DNA of 64,000 bases from Rubrobacter calidifluminis (GCF_028617075.1 NZ_JAQKGV010000004.1:62001-126000), one strand, 5' to 3'. Positions 42,561 to 50,460 are shown, counted from the stretch's first letter. Notes: generated from the sequence alone by a model not told the origin. Program-made: numbers and translations.

Positions 42561-43399
42561 GGATAGAGTCCCAGGGAGAGCGCCGCCACGAGCTGCACCC
42601 CGGCCACCGTCCCGGCGACGTACGGAAAGGCGATCGAGTACCGGTAGAGCCGGTGTCCGGTCCGGGATGAGGGTGCCCTAGCGAGCGAGAACAAGAGAAA
42701 CCCGGCGATGAAGGCGTTGACGAGCGCCACGGGCAGGTTGATGCGCGCGAAGCAGACCGTCGAGAGCAGCCACAGCGCCCCGCTCCAGAGGACCACACCC
42801 CGCGGCCCGAGCACGACGGCGGTGGTCCGTATGCCCGCCCTGCGGTCTTCGTGGATGTCCTGCACCGCGTCGAAGGTGTGCTTCGCCGCGCTCCACGCCA
42901 TCAGCCCGAGGGCGGCTCCCCAGAGCACGCGCTCCCCGAGCGCGAGCGGGACGAAGACGAGCGGGAAGGCGTAGGCGGCGTTGCTCAGCGAGTCGAGATA
43001 GGGACGGGCCTTGAAGCGGACGGGTGGTGTGGAGTAACCGACGAAGAGCGCCGCGCAGGCGAGGAGCCAGATGAGAGAAGATGCCGGGAGGCTCCGGGAG
43101 AAGTAGAGCAGGAAGGGGAGGTTCGAGAGAGCGATCGAAACCCAGATGGGACGTACATCCGAAGAAGTTATCCGGGCTCCCTCGAGGGAGCCCTTGCGCG
43201 GGTTGATCTCGTCGGTCTTCCGGTCGAAGATGTCGTTCACGCCGTAGATCAGAAGGTTGAACGGCAGGGAGAGCCACAGCAGCACCGGAAGGGCCTCCGG
43301 CCGCCACAGGTGCCCGCCGAGCCACATCCCGAGCACCCCGGTGCCTGTGGTGTTGAGCCACAGCACCGGCCGCGAGACCTGGATGAGGCGGGCCAGCAC
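42557..43399 (-). CDS. UbiA-family prenyltransferase, probable lycopene elongase
   Basis: A 280-residue protein with about eight helices and the two Asp-rich UbiA motifs: YGVNDIFDRKTDEINPRKGS and DAVQDIHEDRRAGIRT. With the desaturase and CruF neighbours it is probably the C50 carotenoid elongase (LyeJ/CrtEb type), which adds C5 units to lycopene in the membrane. No ATG is present at the N-terminus; the GTG at 43399 begins the first helix region (VLARLIQVSRPVLWL). TATATAGTAG just before it could be a -10, which would make the mRNA leaderless. The frame extending to 44110 is antisense to the sigma factor gene. Confidence 0.82.
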   Translation of the reverse strand: MLARLIQVSRPVLWLNTTGTGVLGMWLGGHLWRPEALPVLLWLSLPFNLLIYGVNDIFDRKTDEINPRKGSLEGARITSSDVRPIWVSIALSNLPFLLYFSRSLPASSLIWLLACAALFVGYSTPPVRFKARPYLDSLSNAAYAFPLVFVPLALGERVLWGAALGLMAWSAAKHTFDAVQDIHEDRRAGIRTTAVVLGPRGVVLWSGALWLLSTVCFARINLPVALVNAFIAGFLLFSLARAPSSRTGHRLYRYSIAFPYVAGTVAGVQLVAALSLGLYP

Positions 43400-43471
43400 G
43401 ACGGCTACTATATACCTGTCGGCGGGCGATCCGTGTGTGATCTGAAACTTTTTGTGCGGGTGGGGTGTTCT

Positions 43472-44014
43472 ATGGGTGTGGGAAAGAACGGAACAGCGGA
43501 CCCTCTCGCCGCCCGGCTCGCCGCCGGGGACCCCTCGGCCCCCGGCGAGCTCGTCCGCAGACACTACGCGGAGCTCTACCGCTACGGCGCCTTCCTTTTG
43601 GGCCCCGGGGAGGCGGAGGATGCCGTGCAGGAGTGTTTTGCCCGCGCTTTCGTGGCGCTCGGACGCTATCCAGAGGGCAGGATCCGGGCTCTCGTGCTTC
43701 GTCCCTGGCTCTACCGCATCCTGCTCAACGTCTCGCGCAACCACCGCCGGGACGGACGCCGGGAGATCGCGGTGGCGGAGATGCCCGAGCGTGAGGACGG
43801 GTGGCGCGGGCCCGCACGCGAGGAGGTGATGGACGTGCTCGACGCGCTGGCCTCCCTCCCCGAACGCCAGCGGACGGCCGTGACGCTCCGCTACCTCCAG
43901 GGGCTTTCCTACGCAGAGCTCTCGGAGACGACCGGATGGCCCGTGAATACCTGCAAGACGCTCGTGCGGCGGGGGAAGGCCCGCCTTGCGACCAGGCTGA
44001 GGAGCGAGGTGTAG
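43472..44014 (+). CDS. ECF-type RNA polymerase sigma factor
   Basis: A 180-residue sigma-70 family protein with region 2 (ELVRRHYAELYRYGAFLLG, AEDAVQECFARAFVAL) and region 4 (ASLPERQRTAVTLRYLQGLS then YAELSETTGWPVNTCKTLV with its HTH). It is divergent from the UbiA-type gene and 4 bases before the methyltransferase/Ada gene, with no classical anti-sigma gene beside it. It may control the carotenoid genes or the DNA-repair gene, or both. The start ATG has only a G-rich weak ribosome site; an upstream GTG is possible. Confidence 0.87.
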   Translation: MGVGKNGTADPLAARLAAGDPSAPGELVRRHYAELYRYGAFLLGPGEAEDAVQECFARAFVALGRYPEGRIRALVLRPWLYRILLNVSRNHRRDGRREIAVAEMPEREDGWRGPAREEVMDVLDALASLPERQRTAVTLRYLQGLSYAELSETTGWPVNTCKTLVRRGKARLATRLRSEV

Positions 44015-44018
44015 ACCT

Positions 44019-44786
44019 ATGGAATACGAGGCTGAAATCCGTACGCCACTCGAGCGGTTGGGCGCGGTTTTCTCACCACCCCTGGACGCCGGTGACGTGG
44101 TTGAGAGCATCCTCGAATCCGGGACGGACGCGCTTCTCCTCTGCCCGTCCCCTGTTGGTGAGGTCTTCGTCGGGGTGGGAAAGAGCGGGGTGCGCCTCGT
44201 GCGCCGGGCCGACGTCCCCGCGGAGGAGTTCGCCGCCTGCTACCGGCGGCGCTTCAGGAGGCTGCTGCGGTGGGCCGACGATGCACGGCTTGGGCGGATG
44301 GTCTCCGCGGCCCTCGCCGGGGAGGGAACGGCACCCGTGGACATCTCGCATGCCACCTCCTTCCAGCGGCGGGTGCTCGAGGTGGTGAGCGGGATCCCCC
44401 GCGGCGAGGTGCGTCCCTACTCCTGGGTGGCCCGGGAGGCGGGCAGCCCGCGGGCCACCCGCGCGGTCGGCAACGTCATGGCCTCCAACCCGGTGCCGCT
44501 CATCATCCCGTGCCACCGGGTGGTGAGAAACGACGGCAGCACCGGGAACTACGCCTTCGGATCTCCGATCAAGAGACGCCTTCTGGCATCAGAAGGGGTT
44601 CCCGTGGAGCAGATCGCGGGTTCCCTTTACGTCGCCACGCCCACCACCGGCGTCTTCTGCCACGCGACCTGCCACCACGCCCGCCGCATAAAACCGGAGA
44701 ACCGCAGGCCCTTCCGCTCGGCGCGGGAGGCGTCGGACGCCGGATATCGCCCGTGCCGGGTGTGTCGCCCGGTGGTTGCCTCCTGA
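44019..44786 (+). CDS. O6-alkylguanine-DNA methyltransferase with C-terminal Ada zinc domain
   Basis: A 255-residue fusion. Residues 1-195 are an Ogt/AGT protein with the HTH wing (FQRRVLEVVSGIPRGEVRPY), and NPVPLIIPCHRVV containing the methyl-acceptor C165. Residues 205-252 are an Ada-type zinc domain, GVFCHATCHH ... AGYRPCRVCRP, with C214, C218, C246 and C249 in the spacing of E. coli Ada, where the first cysteine takes methyl groups from phosphotriesters. In Ada this domain is N-terminal and joined to an AraC HTH; here it is C-terminal and the HTH is missing. It is coupled to the ECF sigma gene (4-base gap). Confidence 0.92.
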   Translation: MEYEAEIRTPLERLGAVFSPPLDAGDVVESILESGTDALLLCPSPVGEVFVGVGKSGVRLVRRADVPAEEFAACYRRRFRRLLRWADDARLGRMVSAALAGEGTAPVDISHATSFQRRVLEVVSGIPRGEVRPYSWVAREAGSPRATRAVGNVMASNPVPLIIPCHRVVRNDGSTGNYAFGSPIKRRLLASEGVPVEQIAGSLYVATPTTGVFCHATCHHARRIKPENRRPFRSAREASDAGYRPCRVCRPVVAS

Positions 44787-44839
44787 GGACGAGCCCGGCA
44801 GACCTTTCTGGAATTGTGCTGATCTTCCGGCGAATTGGA

Positions 44840-44845
44840 TATAAT
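44840..44845 (+). promoter_or_regulatory. -10 element before the 44.9-kb gene
   Basis: A perfect TATAAT in a locally AT-rich stretch (44815-44852) between the Ada-domain gene and the next gene. A good -35 at 17 bases is not visible; TTGTGC lies 20 bases upstream. It indicates a separate transcript for the small hypothetical gene and CruF. Confidence 0.5.
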
Positions 44846-44929
44846 TGTTTCTAAAGCCGTGTGTATCATCAGGATCCATACAGGGCTTGCCAGAAGGGAA
44901 CGCGAGGAAGGTTGGGGACGGGATCTCCG

Positions 44930-45298
44930 ATGTCTGCCGGTGCTGAAGTATCCGGGAACCCGGAGCTCGAGCGGGTACTGCTGGGGCTCGAGGGCGAGTT
45001 CGAGCTCATGAGGATCAGGGAGTTTGAGAGGAGGCTGTCGTTCGAGTGCTCGTTGCTCTCCCTGGAACTGGAGCTGGCGGGCCAGAGGAGGAGATCCCTG
45101 CCCGGGGGCAGGATGCGCTGGCTGAGATCTCCGCGCCGCTACTGGCGTTTGCGGTGGGGGGAGGGTCGCATCATGTTCAGGCACTGGATCCTTGAGAACC
45201 GTCTCAAGTGGTGTAGGGAGATCGCCTCCGAGATAGAGTTCGGGCTTCGTATGAGGGGTATGGGAGGCCGGGAGACGCCGCAGGACGTCGCGCGCTAA
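44930..45298 (+). CDS. hypothetical protein
   Basis: A 122-residue protein of unknown function, rich in Glu, Leu and Arg. The N-terminal half is probably one long amphipathic helix (ELERVLLGLEGEFELMRIRE ... LSLELELAGQRRR), followed by an Arg/Trp-rich basic part (RMRWLRSPRRYWRLRWGEG). The combination could suit nucleic acid or membrane binding. The ATG at 44930 is chosen although its ribosome site is weak; a GTG at 44861 is in frame. It ends 3 bases before the CruF-like gene. Confidence 0.55.
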   Translation: MSAGAEVSGNPELERVLLGLEGEFELMRIREFERRLSFECSLLSLELELAGQRRRSLPGGRMRWLRSPRRYWRLRWGEGRIMFRHWILENRLKWCREIASEIEFGLRMRGMGGRETPQDVAR

Positions 45299-45301
45299 CA
45301 T

Positions 45302-46042
45302 GTGTTGGTGAGCCTGCCAGAGAGCCTGCGGCCGAAGAACCTGCCACCGGTCGTGTACGGCTGTGCCTTCTTCTTCTGCGCCTCCTTCTTCGCGACCAGG
45401 TTCGCCGCCGTTCCAGGGCGCTGGATGCTGTCCTATATCGCGACGGTGGCGATGGCTCTACCGGCGGTTCTTGCCCTGGTTGGAGCCTTCGGGGTCTGGC
45501 GGTCGGCCCTCGCTCTGGGTGCGGTTTCGGCCTTCGGGTATGTGGTGGAGAGCGTGGGGGTGAGCACGGGATTGCCCTACGGGAGCTTCGCCTACGGTGA
45601 GGAGCTGGGTCCGAAGGTACTGGGGCTCGTGCCCTTCATCCTGCCCGTCTCATACGTACCCCTCGTCGTCGGCGCTGCGGCGGCCTCGTTCGGGAAGGAG
45701 CTTCCGGCACGGGTGGCCTCATCGGCCGCGCTGCTCATGCTCATCGACGGTGTGCTCGATCCCGGGGCCGTCGCGCTGGGATTCTGGAGCTGGTCCTCAG
45801 GAGGCACCTACTACGGGGTCCCTTTCAGCAACTACCTCGGCTGGTTGCTCTCCGGGAGCGTGGCCTCTCTGATCCTCTTTGGCACCCTCCGGTGTCGGAG
45901 GGTGCCGGACGACACCGCCGATAGCGTGCTCCTCTCGCTGGCCTTCTGGGTTGGCGTCGATCTCTTCGCCGGGCTTTACGGGGCGGCTCTGCTCGGGGTG
46001 TTGCTGGGCGTTTTCTTCCTGTACAGGCGTAGTACAGGGTGA
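45302..46042 (+). CDS. CruF-like carotenoid hydratase
   Basis: A 246-residue membrane protein with about seven helices. GYVVESVGVSTGLPYGSFAYGEELGPKVLG (spread over 45535-45620) and SAALLMLIDGVLDPGAVALGFWSW, followed by GGTYYGVPFSNYLGWLLSG, are the conserved pieces of the CruF/DUF422 family. In haloarchaea this family member hydrates bisanhydrobacterioruberin to bacterioruberin; in cyanobacteria it hydrates carotene ends. With the elongase and desaturase 2 kb away a bacterioruberin-type product is likely. The start is GTG at 45302; a second GTG at 45308 is possible. Confidence 0.85.
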   Translation: MLVSLPESLRPKNLPPVVYGCAFFFCASFFATRFAAVPGRWMLSYIATVAMALPAVLALVGAFGVWRSALALGAVSAFGYVVESVGVSTGLPYGSFAYGEELGPKVLGLVPFILPVSYVPLVVGAAAASFGKELPARVASSAALLMLIDGVLDPGAVALGFWSWSSGGTYYGVPFSNYLGWLLSGSVASLILFGTLRCRRVPDDTADSVLLSLAFWVGVDLFAGLYGAALLGVLLGVFFLYRRSTG

Positions 46043-46144
46043 GATTTCACAGAAGCGGACCCGTACAACGTTAAATTCTATTGACACGGGTACAGGGTCG
46101 GGAGTTGAATACGGCTCGTGGAGACGCAGCCGGGGAGGTGGCAG

Positions 46145-46375
46145 ATGGACGGAGCTGAGAACAGGCAGGTATCATCGGCGGCCATCCGGGAGAGCATGGC
46201 CTACCGCAGCGGGTGGAAGGACGGCCGGTTCGGCATGCCCGTACTCTCGCTCGAGAGCAGCTATATGATCTGGTCCGACCTCGAACGCCTCGCGTACTAC
46301 CGCGGACACCGCGAGGGTCGAAGGGTACGCCAGATGCTCGGCGCCGGCGTACAGACCATACAAGAGACGGCCTAG
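46145..46375 (+). CDS. small hypothetical protein
   Basis: A 76-residue soluble protein not recognised. GGGAGGTGGCAG precedes the ATG. The core IRESMAYRSGWKDGRFGMPV and DLERLAYYRGHREGRRVR has two similar YRxGxxxGR turns, suggesting a small repeat. A TTGACA at 46081-46086 may be its -35 element. Its last 4 bases overlap the convergent clpS gene. Confidence 0.55.
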   Translation: MDGAENRQVSSAAIRESMAYRSGWKDGRFGMPVLSLESSYMIWSDLERLAYYRGHREGRRVRQMLGAGVQTIQETA

Positions 46376-46689
46376 GAAGACCTCTCTACCGTGACCGTCA
46401 GGCCCTGACCCTGCAGCCGTTCCGCGTATAGCTCGGCGAGCTCGCGGTGACAGCTCTTCACGACGGCGCGTCCTGCGGTGTGGGCCTCCCACATGATCCG
46501 GGTCGCCTTCTTGAGGGTCATGCCCGGTATCGTCCGGCGCAAGATGACGACGACCCGGGGCATCGAGTTCACCCAGTCGTTGTGCAGCACGACGTTCCAG
46601 GGCGGCTCGGGGCGGGGCCTGCTCCGGGAGATGTGTCTCCGGCGTGTTTTGGTGGCTTCTCGCGGCATCCCGGGATAATTGTTCCCCAT
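46372..46689 (-). CDS. clpS: ClpS-type protease adaptor
   Basis: A 105-residue protein. The core PPWNVVLHNDWVNSMPRVV and MTLKKATRIMWEAHTAGRAV then HRELAELYAERLQGQGLTVTVE is the ClpS fold, which delivers N-degron proteins to ClpAP/ClpCP by binding the ClpA/C N-domain. The ATG at 46689 has TGAGG 6 bases upstream and is preferred to 46722. The N-terminal extension is basic (TRRRHISRSRPRPEP). It lies 35 bases behind the UbiB-like gene on the same strand. Confidence 0.9.
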   Translation of the reverse strand: MGNNYPGMPREATKTRRRHISRSRPRPEPPWNVVLHNDWVNSMPRVVVILRRTIPGMTLKKATRIMWEAHTAGRAVVKSCHRELAELYAERLQGQGLTVTVERSS

Positions 46690-46724
46690 CCGGTGCCTCA
46701 GGACACCGGCCTCGCGGCCCATTT

Positions 46725-48320
46725 TCAGAGACGGCCGGAACGGATTATCCCGATTAGGAGAGTGAGGCCCAGGATAGCGGCTATCGCGAAGCCGACCAGG
46801 CCGAATACGCTCATCCCCAGAAAGTGCGCCCCGCCCCTGACGAAGATGCCGATTACCGAAGAGCTCACGACGAGAGCCGCGATGAGCAGAGCGAAGACCA
46901 GCCGGTTTGCCAGGATGTCCACCTTCGAGATGAGGTCTTCGATGCCCTCGTGATGGAACTTGACCTCGACCTCGCCGTCCTTTAGCTCTCCGAGCACCGC
47001 GTGGATCTGACGCGGGTAATCCGCATAGGTCTCGGGCTGGGCCAGTTTCCGGATCGTGTCTGAGGCGATCTGCCGGGGGTCTCGTGAGCGGGAGATGAGC
47101 TCTCCGGCGGCCTCCGAGACGTCACCCACGGCGGTGTAAGCGTCATCCGCCTCCCTGACCATCGATTCCACCCTGGTGAGTGAGCGGGCGAGCAGCGCCA
47201 GCTCGAGTGGCATCCGGACCCCTCCTAGCCTCGCCGCCTCCAGGCCGCGTTCGACCATCTCTGAGAGGGTACGCTCTCGCCAGAACGGGCCGCCTAGCGA
47301 GCCCATCGCGTCCCTCAGCTCACGCCGCAGGGCGGTGTCATCGTCCGGCACCGTACATCCCGCTAGGGGTAGCGCCCGAATCGTGGCCTCCACGTCGTCC
47401 ATGCCCACGGCAACGAGCAGCTCCGCAACTCCCCGCATCCTGTCCGGATCCACCTGGAGGAACTCCGTGGGATCGGCTAGCCACAGTCCGTCCCCGGCTG
47501 CGAGGAGGCGCTCCGGGCATGGATCCGCCGGGAAGAGCCCTCTCACGAGCGCAAGGCGGATGATGTGCCGGGCGAGCAGGCGCAGCTCGCCGGCGGACGG
47601 CGCACGAGGAGCTTCGGGGGCTGCGAAGGTCGCTAGGCGGGCCGAGCAGTACCCCTTGTAGGGCGAAGGAAAGATGAGTCCCGCCTCCTCGAGGGTGCTC
47701 ATGTAATGGACGTTGCGCACTGCCGCGTACATGTCCCTCCGCTGGGCGACGTGGGTGGCGAACTCAGACACCTCCTCGGAGGGGTTGACCGGGAGGTTCC
47801 CTGGTGTCCGCCGGCGCACGAGGTCTGCCACCGGGCGCATGGTCAGGAGGTCTCCCCTGATGCCGGGGCGGTCTACGACGATCAGGGCCGGGCGATCTCC
47901 CGGCAGCACGACGCGGTGGGCCTGGGTGAACACACCCACGCGCAGGGGGTGTTCTTCGAAGCTCACGAAGAGCTGCTCCAGATCGTTGTCCAGCTCTCGC
48001 TCGACTAGCACCCGGATTGATTCGAAACGGGCCGGTTTAGGCGTCGATGCCGCCCGATCGAGCTCCGCAGCCACGCCGGGGGGGATCCTGTCGCGCTGCG
48101 CGGCGAGGAAGTGGCCGAACTCGCAGAAGGTGGGCCCCAGCTCCTCAAAGGCCAGCCTCAGACGTGTGCCGATCCGCACGGGGTCGAACCTCCTGCGCCT
48201 GCGGGGCAGCCTGCGGGCGAAGATGAAGCCGAACCCGTAACGGGCCCCGACGCGCGCCACGTGCGCCAGCCGGGAGGCCGGACTCTCCGTCGGCCGCCGT
48301 TCTTCCTCTTCCCTGGCCAT
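46725..48320 (-). CDS. ABC1/UbiB-family protein with degenerate kinase motifs
   Basis: A 531-residue protein that aligns by eye over its length to AarF/UbiB atypical kinases, including two C-terminal membrane helices and the IIRSGRL end. But most hallmarks are changed: KxGQ reads EFGH (67-70), the A-rich AQVHRA loop reads TQAHRV, the VAVKVQRPG strand reads ALIVVDRPG with the ATP lysine replaced by V148, and HxDPHPGN reads PADPCPER (264-271), losing the Mg-binding Asn. Both aspartates (D266, and D283 at the DFG position) remain. It may bind lipid or a partner rather than phosphorylate. Confidence 0.8.
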   Translation of the reverse strand: MAREEEERRPTESPASRLAHVARVGARYGFGFIFARRLPRRRRRFDPVRIGTRLRLAFEELGPTFCEFGHFLAAQRDRIPPGVAAELDRAASTPKPARFESIRVLVERELDNDLEQLFVSFEEHPLRVGVFTQAHRVVLPGDRPALIVVDRPGIRGDLLTMRPVADLVRRRTPGNLPVNPSEEVSEFATHVAQRRDMYAAVRNVHYMSTLEEAGLIFPSPYKGYCSARLATFAAPEAPRAPSAGELRLLARHIIRLALVRGLFPADPCPERLLAAGDGLWLADPTEFLQVDPDRMRGVAELLVAVGMDDVEATIRALPLAGCTVPDDDTALRRELRDAMGSLGGPFWRERTLSEMVERGLEAARLGGVRMPLELALLARSLTRVESMVREADDAYTAVGDVSEAAGELISRSRDPRQIASDTIRKLAQPETYADYPRQIHAVLGELKDGEVEVKFHHEGIEDLISKVDILANRLVFALLIAALVVSSSVIGIFVRGGAHFLGMSVFGLVGFAIAAILGLTLLIGIIRSGRL

Positions 48321-48420
48321 GCAGGAAGCATAGCAGCCGGAGTGGCGTCATCGAGGGCCGCGGGCTACCTCTGGTAGAATCCCGGCGGGAAGAGAAACGG
48401 GCGAGAAGGAGCTGGACGGG

Positions 48421-48804
48421 ATGCAGTACGTGCACACCTGCTACAGGGTACTCGACCTCGATCGCAGCATAGATTTCTACGTAAACAAGCTCGGCCTCGA
48501 GCTCGTGCGCAAGAGTCCGATAGGGGATGACGCGACCAACGCGTTTCTCGCGGTTCCGGGCGACCCCGAACCACGTCTTGAGCTGACCCTGAACCACGGC
48601 CGCACCGAGCCCTACGAGCTCGGGGAGGGTTACAGCCACATAGCCTTCGTCGTCGATGACCTGGACGCGCTCGCGGAGAGGCTGGAGAAAGCCGGTGGGG
48701 TCGATTTCGAGAGTAAGCCGCACCCCATAAGCACCGGCTCGCGCATCTTCTTCGTCCGGGACCCCGACGGCTACCGCATAGAGTTCATCGAACGGAGCGT
48801 CTGA
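48421..48804 (+). CDS. glyoxalase I (lactoylglutathione lyase-like)
   Basis: A 127-residue VOC-fold enzyme. QYVHTCYRVLDLDRSIDFYV opens the first module with the metal ligand His; LELTLNHG, GYSHIAFVVDDLDA and the final GYRIEFIERSV give the remaining Glu, His and Glu ligands in glyoxalase I order. It should isomerise the hemithioacetal of methylglyoxal with a cytoplasmic thiol. The ATG is preceded by GAGAAGGAG. A TAGAAT at 48374 may be its -10. Confidence 0.9.
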   Translation: MQYVHTCYRVLDLDRSIDFYVNKLGLELVRKSPIGDDATNAFLAVPGDPEPRLELTLNHGRTEPYELGEGYSHIAFVVDDLDALAERLEKAGGVDFESKPHPISTGSRIFFVRDPDGYRIEFIERSV

Positions 48805-48820
48805 CAGGGATGGGACCGGA

Positions 48821-48851
48821 GCAGGGGGAGGCTGTATTCCGCCTCCCCTGC
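48821..48851 (+). terminator. hairpin after the glyoxalase gene
   Basis: GCAGGGGGAGGC (48821-48832) pairs with GCCTCCCCTGC (48841-48851) with one bulged G and an 8-base loop. There is no T-run. It lies 16 bases past the stop and is a plausible terminator. Confidence 0.45.
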
Positions 48852-49011
48852 CTGATGCGTACCTTGTGTACCCGGGACCGATCTGGTAAAGGATTCCCCT
48901 CCGGGCATGTGGCTGCCGGGCGGGGTAAGGCAACCGTTATGACCTTTGCCGGAGTATGCCCGCGGGCTTGCGCGGTGGTCGCAGGAGGTGGCACCGCGTG
49001 AGCCTTAGCGT
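48852..49011. other. GC-rich non-coding stretch with predicted stems
   Basis: No convincing gene is present on either strand. Complementary segments are visible: CCCCTCCGGGCA (48897 region) with TGCCGGGCGGGG, and GGCAACCG ... TTTGCC around 48930-48953. I do not recognise a known riboswitch in it, and it lies upstream of the sigma-28-type promoter, outside that transcript. Confidence 0.35.
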
Positions 49012-49039
49012 TAAAGGACGGCCGACTCCCGGCCGATAA
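49012..49039 (+). promoter_or_regulatory. sigma-28 (FliA/WhiG-type) promoter before the first pilin gene
   Basis: TAAAG (49012-49016), exactly 15 bases, then GCCGATAA (49032-49039): this is the sigma-28 consensus (TAAA-N15-GCCGATAA) without mismatch. The expected transcription start is about 49046, a few bases before the start codon region. A second equally good copy is at 50516. Confidence 0.85.
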
Positions 49040-49049
49040 ATCACGCGTG

Positions 49050-49664
49050 ATGTCAGGAGAGCGGGGCAGGGCAGGTGTGGGCGTGGAAGAGGACGGCTTC
49101 ACGCTACCCGAGTTGCTCACGGTTTTGGCGATAATGGGCGTACTGATCGCCATCGCGATCATGGTCTTGCTCGCCCTGCTCGAGCGCTGGCGGGTGGACG
49201 CTGCGGCTCATCAGCTCGCCGCTGACCTCCGGCTTGCACACGCCCGTTCGGTCAACCAGCTCACCGACTGGCGGGTTGTGCTGGTGCCGGGGATGAGAGG
49301 GGAGGAAGAAGGGCCGGACTACTACCTGGTGAGGCTCAAAACTCCCTACGACGACGGCGGTCCCGTGCCGGTTCTGGATGGGGAGAGCGTACTCCGGCGC
49401 ACGTTTCCGGCCGACGTGATGGTCATGGACCAGCAGAGTCCCTCTGGGCGGGCGATACGCGACGACGCAGCGATGTCCTGGTGCGCGACGATGCCCGGCA
49501 GACTCTGTTCCGGGGTGACCCGCACCCTGGAGTTCAATTCAGACGGGACGATGGTCGCGTTCGTGGGGCCCAGCGGGACGATCCGGGTTACGGTGGACGG
49601 AGACCCGCAGCGCAAACTGACCTTTCTCTCGGCGACCTCCAGGATAAAGCTCTGGCCGTGGTGA
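49050..49664 (+). CDS. GspH/FimT-type prepilin
   Basis: A 204-residue prepilin. The polar leader ends ...EEDG, followed by FTLPELLTVLAIMGVLIAIA, the class III signal cleaved after Gly by prepilin peptidase, with Glu5 present. The next segment (WRVDAAAHQLAADLRLAHARS) and the C-terminal beta domain fit the GspH/FimT minor pseudopilin group. It is transcribed alone from a sigma-28-type promoter and abuts the convergent channel gene. The leader start is unsure: ATG 49050, or GTG at 49077 or 49083, which give shorter leaders like that of the second pilin. Confidence 0.85.
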   Translation: MSGERGRAGVGVEEDGFTLPELLTVLAIMGVLIAIAIMVLLALLERWRVDAAAHQLAADLRLAHARSVNQLTDWRVVLVPGMRGEEEGPDYYLVRLKTPYDDGGPVPVLDGESVLRRTFPADVMVMDQQSPSGRAIRDDAAMSWCATMPGRLCSGVTRTLEFNSDGTMVAFVGPSGTIRVTVDGDPQRKLTFLSATSRIKLWPW

Positions 49665-49665
49665 G

Positions 49666-50460
49666 CTACCGCCCTCCCTCCTCCCGGCGGCGCAATTCCT
49701 CACGCAGTTCCGAGACCTCTCCCGAGACTTCCTCAAGCCTTTTCGAGACCTCTTCCAGCTTGTTCATCAGCCCGGTCTCAGGAGGGGCGTCTTCATCTTC
49801 TCCCTGCAGGAAGCGCTGGGCCATGGCGCCGGTCAGGAGCGCGACGAACCCGATCCCACTCGCCATCACCACGATACCGATCATGCGTCCAGCCGTCGTC
49901 TTGGGGTAGATATCTCCGTAGCCCACGGTCGTGACCGTCTCTACCGCCCACCAGACCCCGTCCCAGGCGCTGATGTGTTGTCGCGGCTCTACGGCGGCGA
50001 ACGCCGTGCCGCCTCCCACGACGACGACGAAGAGAATCAGCGCGGCGTAGCGCAGTCCCTCGGTCGAGAAGACGTGTCGTGCCCGCTTGATGATCAGCAG
50101 GAGCCTCAGCACCCTCAGGAGCCTGAGCAGCCGCGCCGCCTGTAGCGTGGTTGGCAGAAACGGTGGGGTCAGCACCACGACCATGACCTCCAGCGGGTTC
50201 TCTCGCAGCCACCGCAGCCTGTCAGGCACCACCAAGAGCATCACGAGCAGTTCGGTGGCGAACGCACCCCAGATCAGCCAGTCGAGCACCTGCGCCAGGA
50301 GCTGCCACGTCCTACCCAGCTCCGACTCCTGGATCACGAGCGTCGGGATGACGAGCAGCGCGGCGACCAGCATCGGCACCTCGAAACGCCGGGCCGTCCG
50401 CCCTGCGCGTGTGCCGGAAGACTTCGCTCGTTGAACTTGCGGTCTTCTCTGCCCGTTCAC
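49666..50460 (-). CDS. voltage-gated-type potassium channel subunit
   Basis: A 264-residue Kv-like channel. Helices S1-S3 are followed by an S4-like segment with regular positive charges (RLLRLLRVLRLLLIIKRAR), then S5, the pore with selectivity filter TTVGYGDIYP (about residue 177-186), S6, and a C-terminal coiled coil (LEEVSKRLEEVSGEVSELRE) likely to assemble the tetramer. It is the only minus-strand gene inside the pilin region and starts (GTG) close to the second sigma-28 promoter, facing away from it. Confidence 0.92.
   Translation of the reverse strand: MNGQRRPQVQRAKSSGTRAGRTARRFEVPMLVAALLVIPTLVIQESELGRTWQLLAQVLDWLIWGAFATELLVMLLVVPDRLRWLRENPLEVMVVVLTPPFLPTTLQAARLLRLLRVLRLLLIIKRARHVFSTEGLRYAALILFVVVVGGGTAFAAVEPRQHISAWDGVWWAVETVTTVGYGDIYPKTTAGRMIGIVVMASGIGFVALLTGAMAQRFLQGEDEDAPPETGLMNKLEEVSKRLEEVSGEVSELREELRRREEGGR

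Noticed and set aside
42851-43471. Long N-terminal extension of the ECF sigma frame
   Set aside because: It is antisense to the UbiA-type gene, and the sigma domain with a sensible start begins at 43472.
48890-48960. Cyclic-di-GMP riboswitch before the pilin gene
   Set aside because: The GEMM core sequences and tetraloop-receptor arrangement could not be found, and the region is upstream of the sigma-28 promoter.
48810-49001. 63-codon frame between glyoxalase and pilin genes
   Set aside because: No homology, no ribosome site, and it covers a hairpin and other complementary segments.
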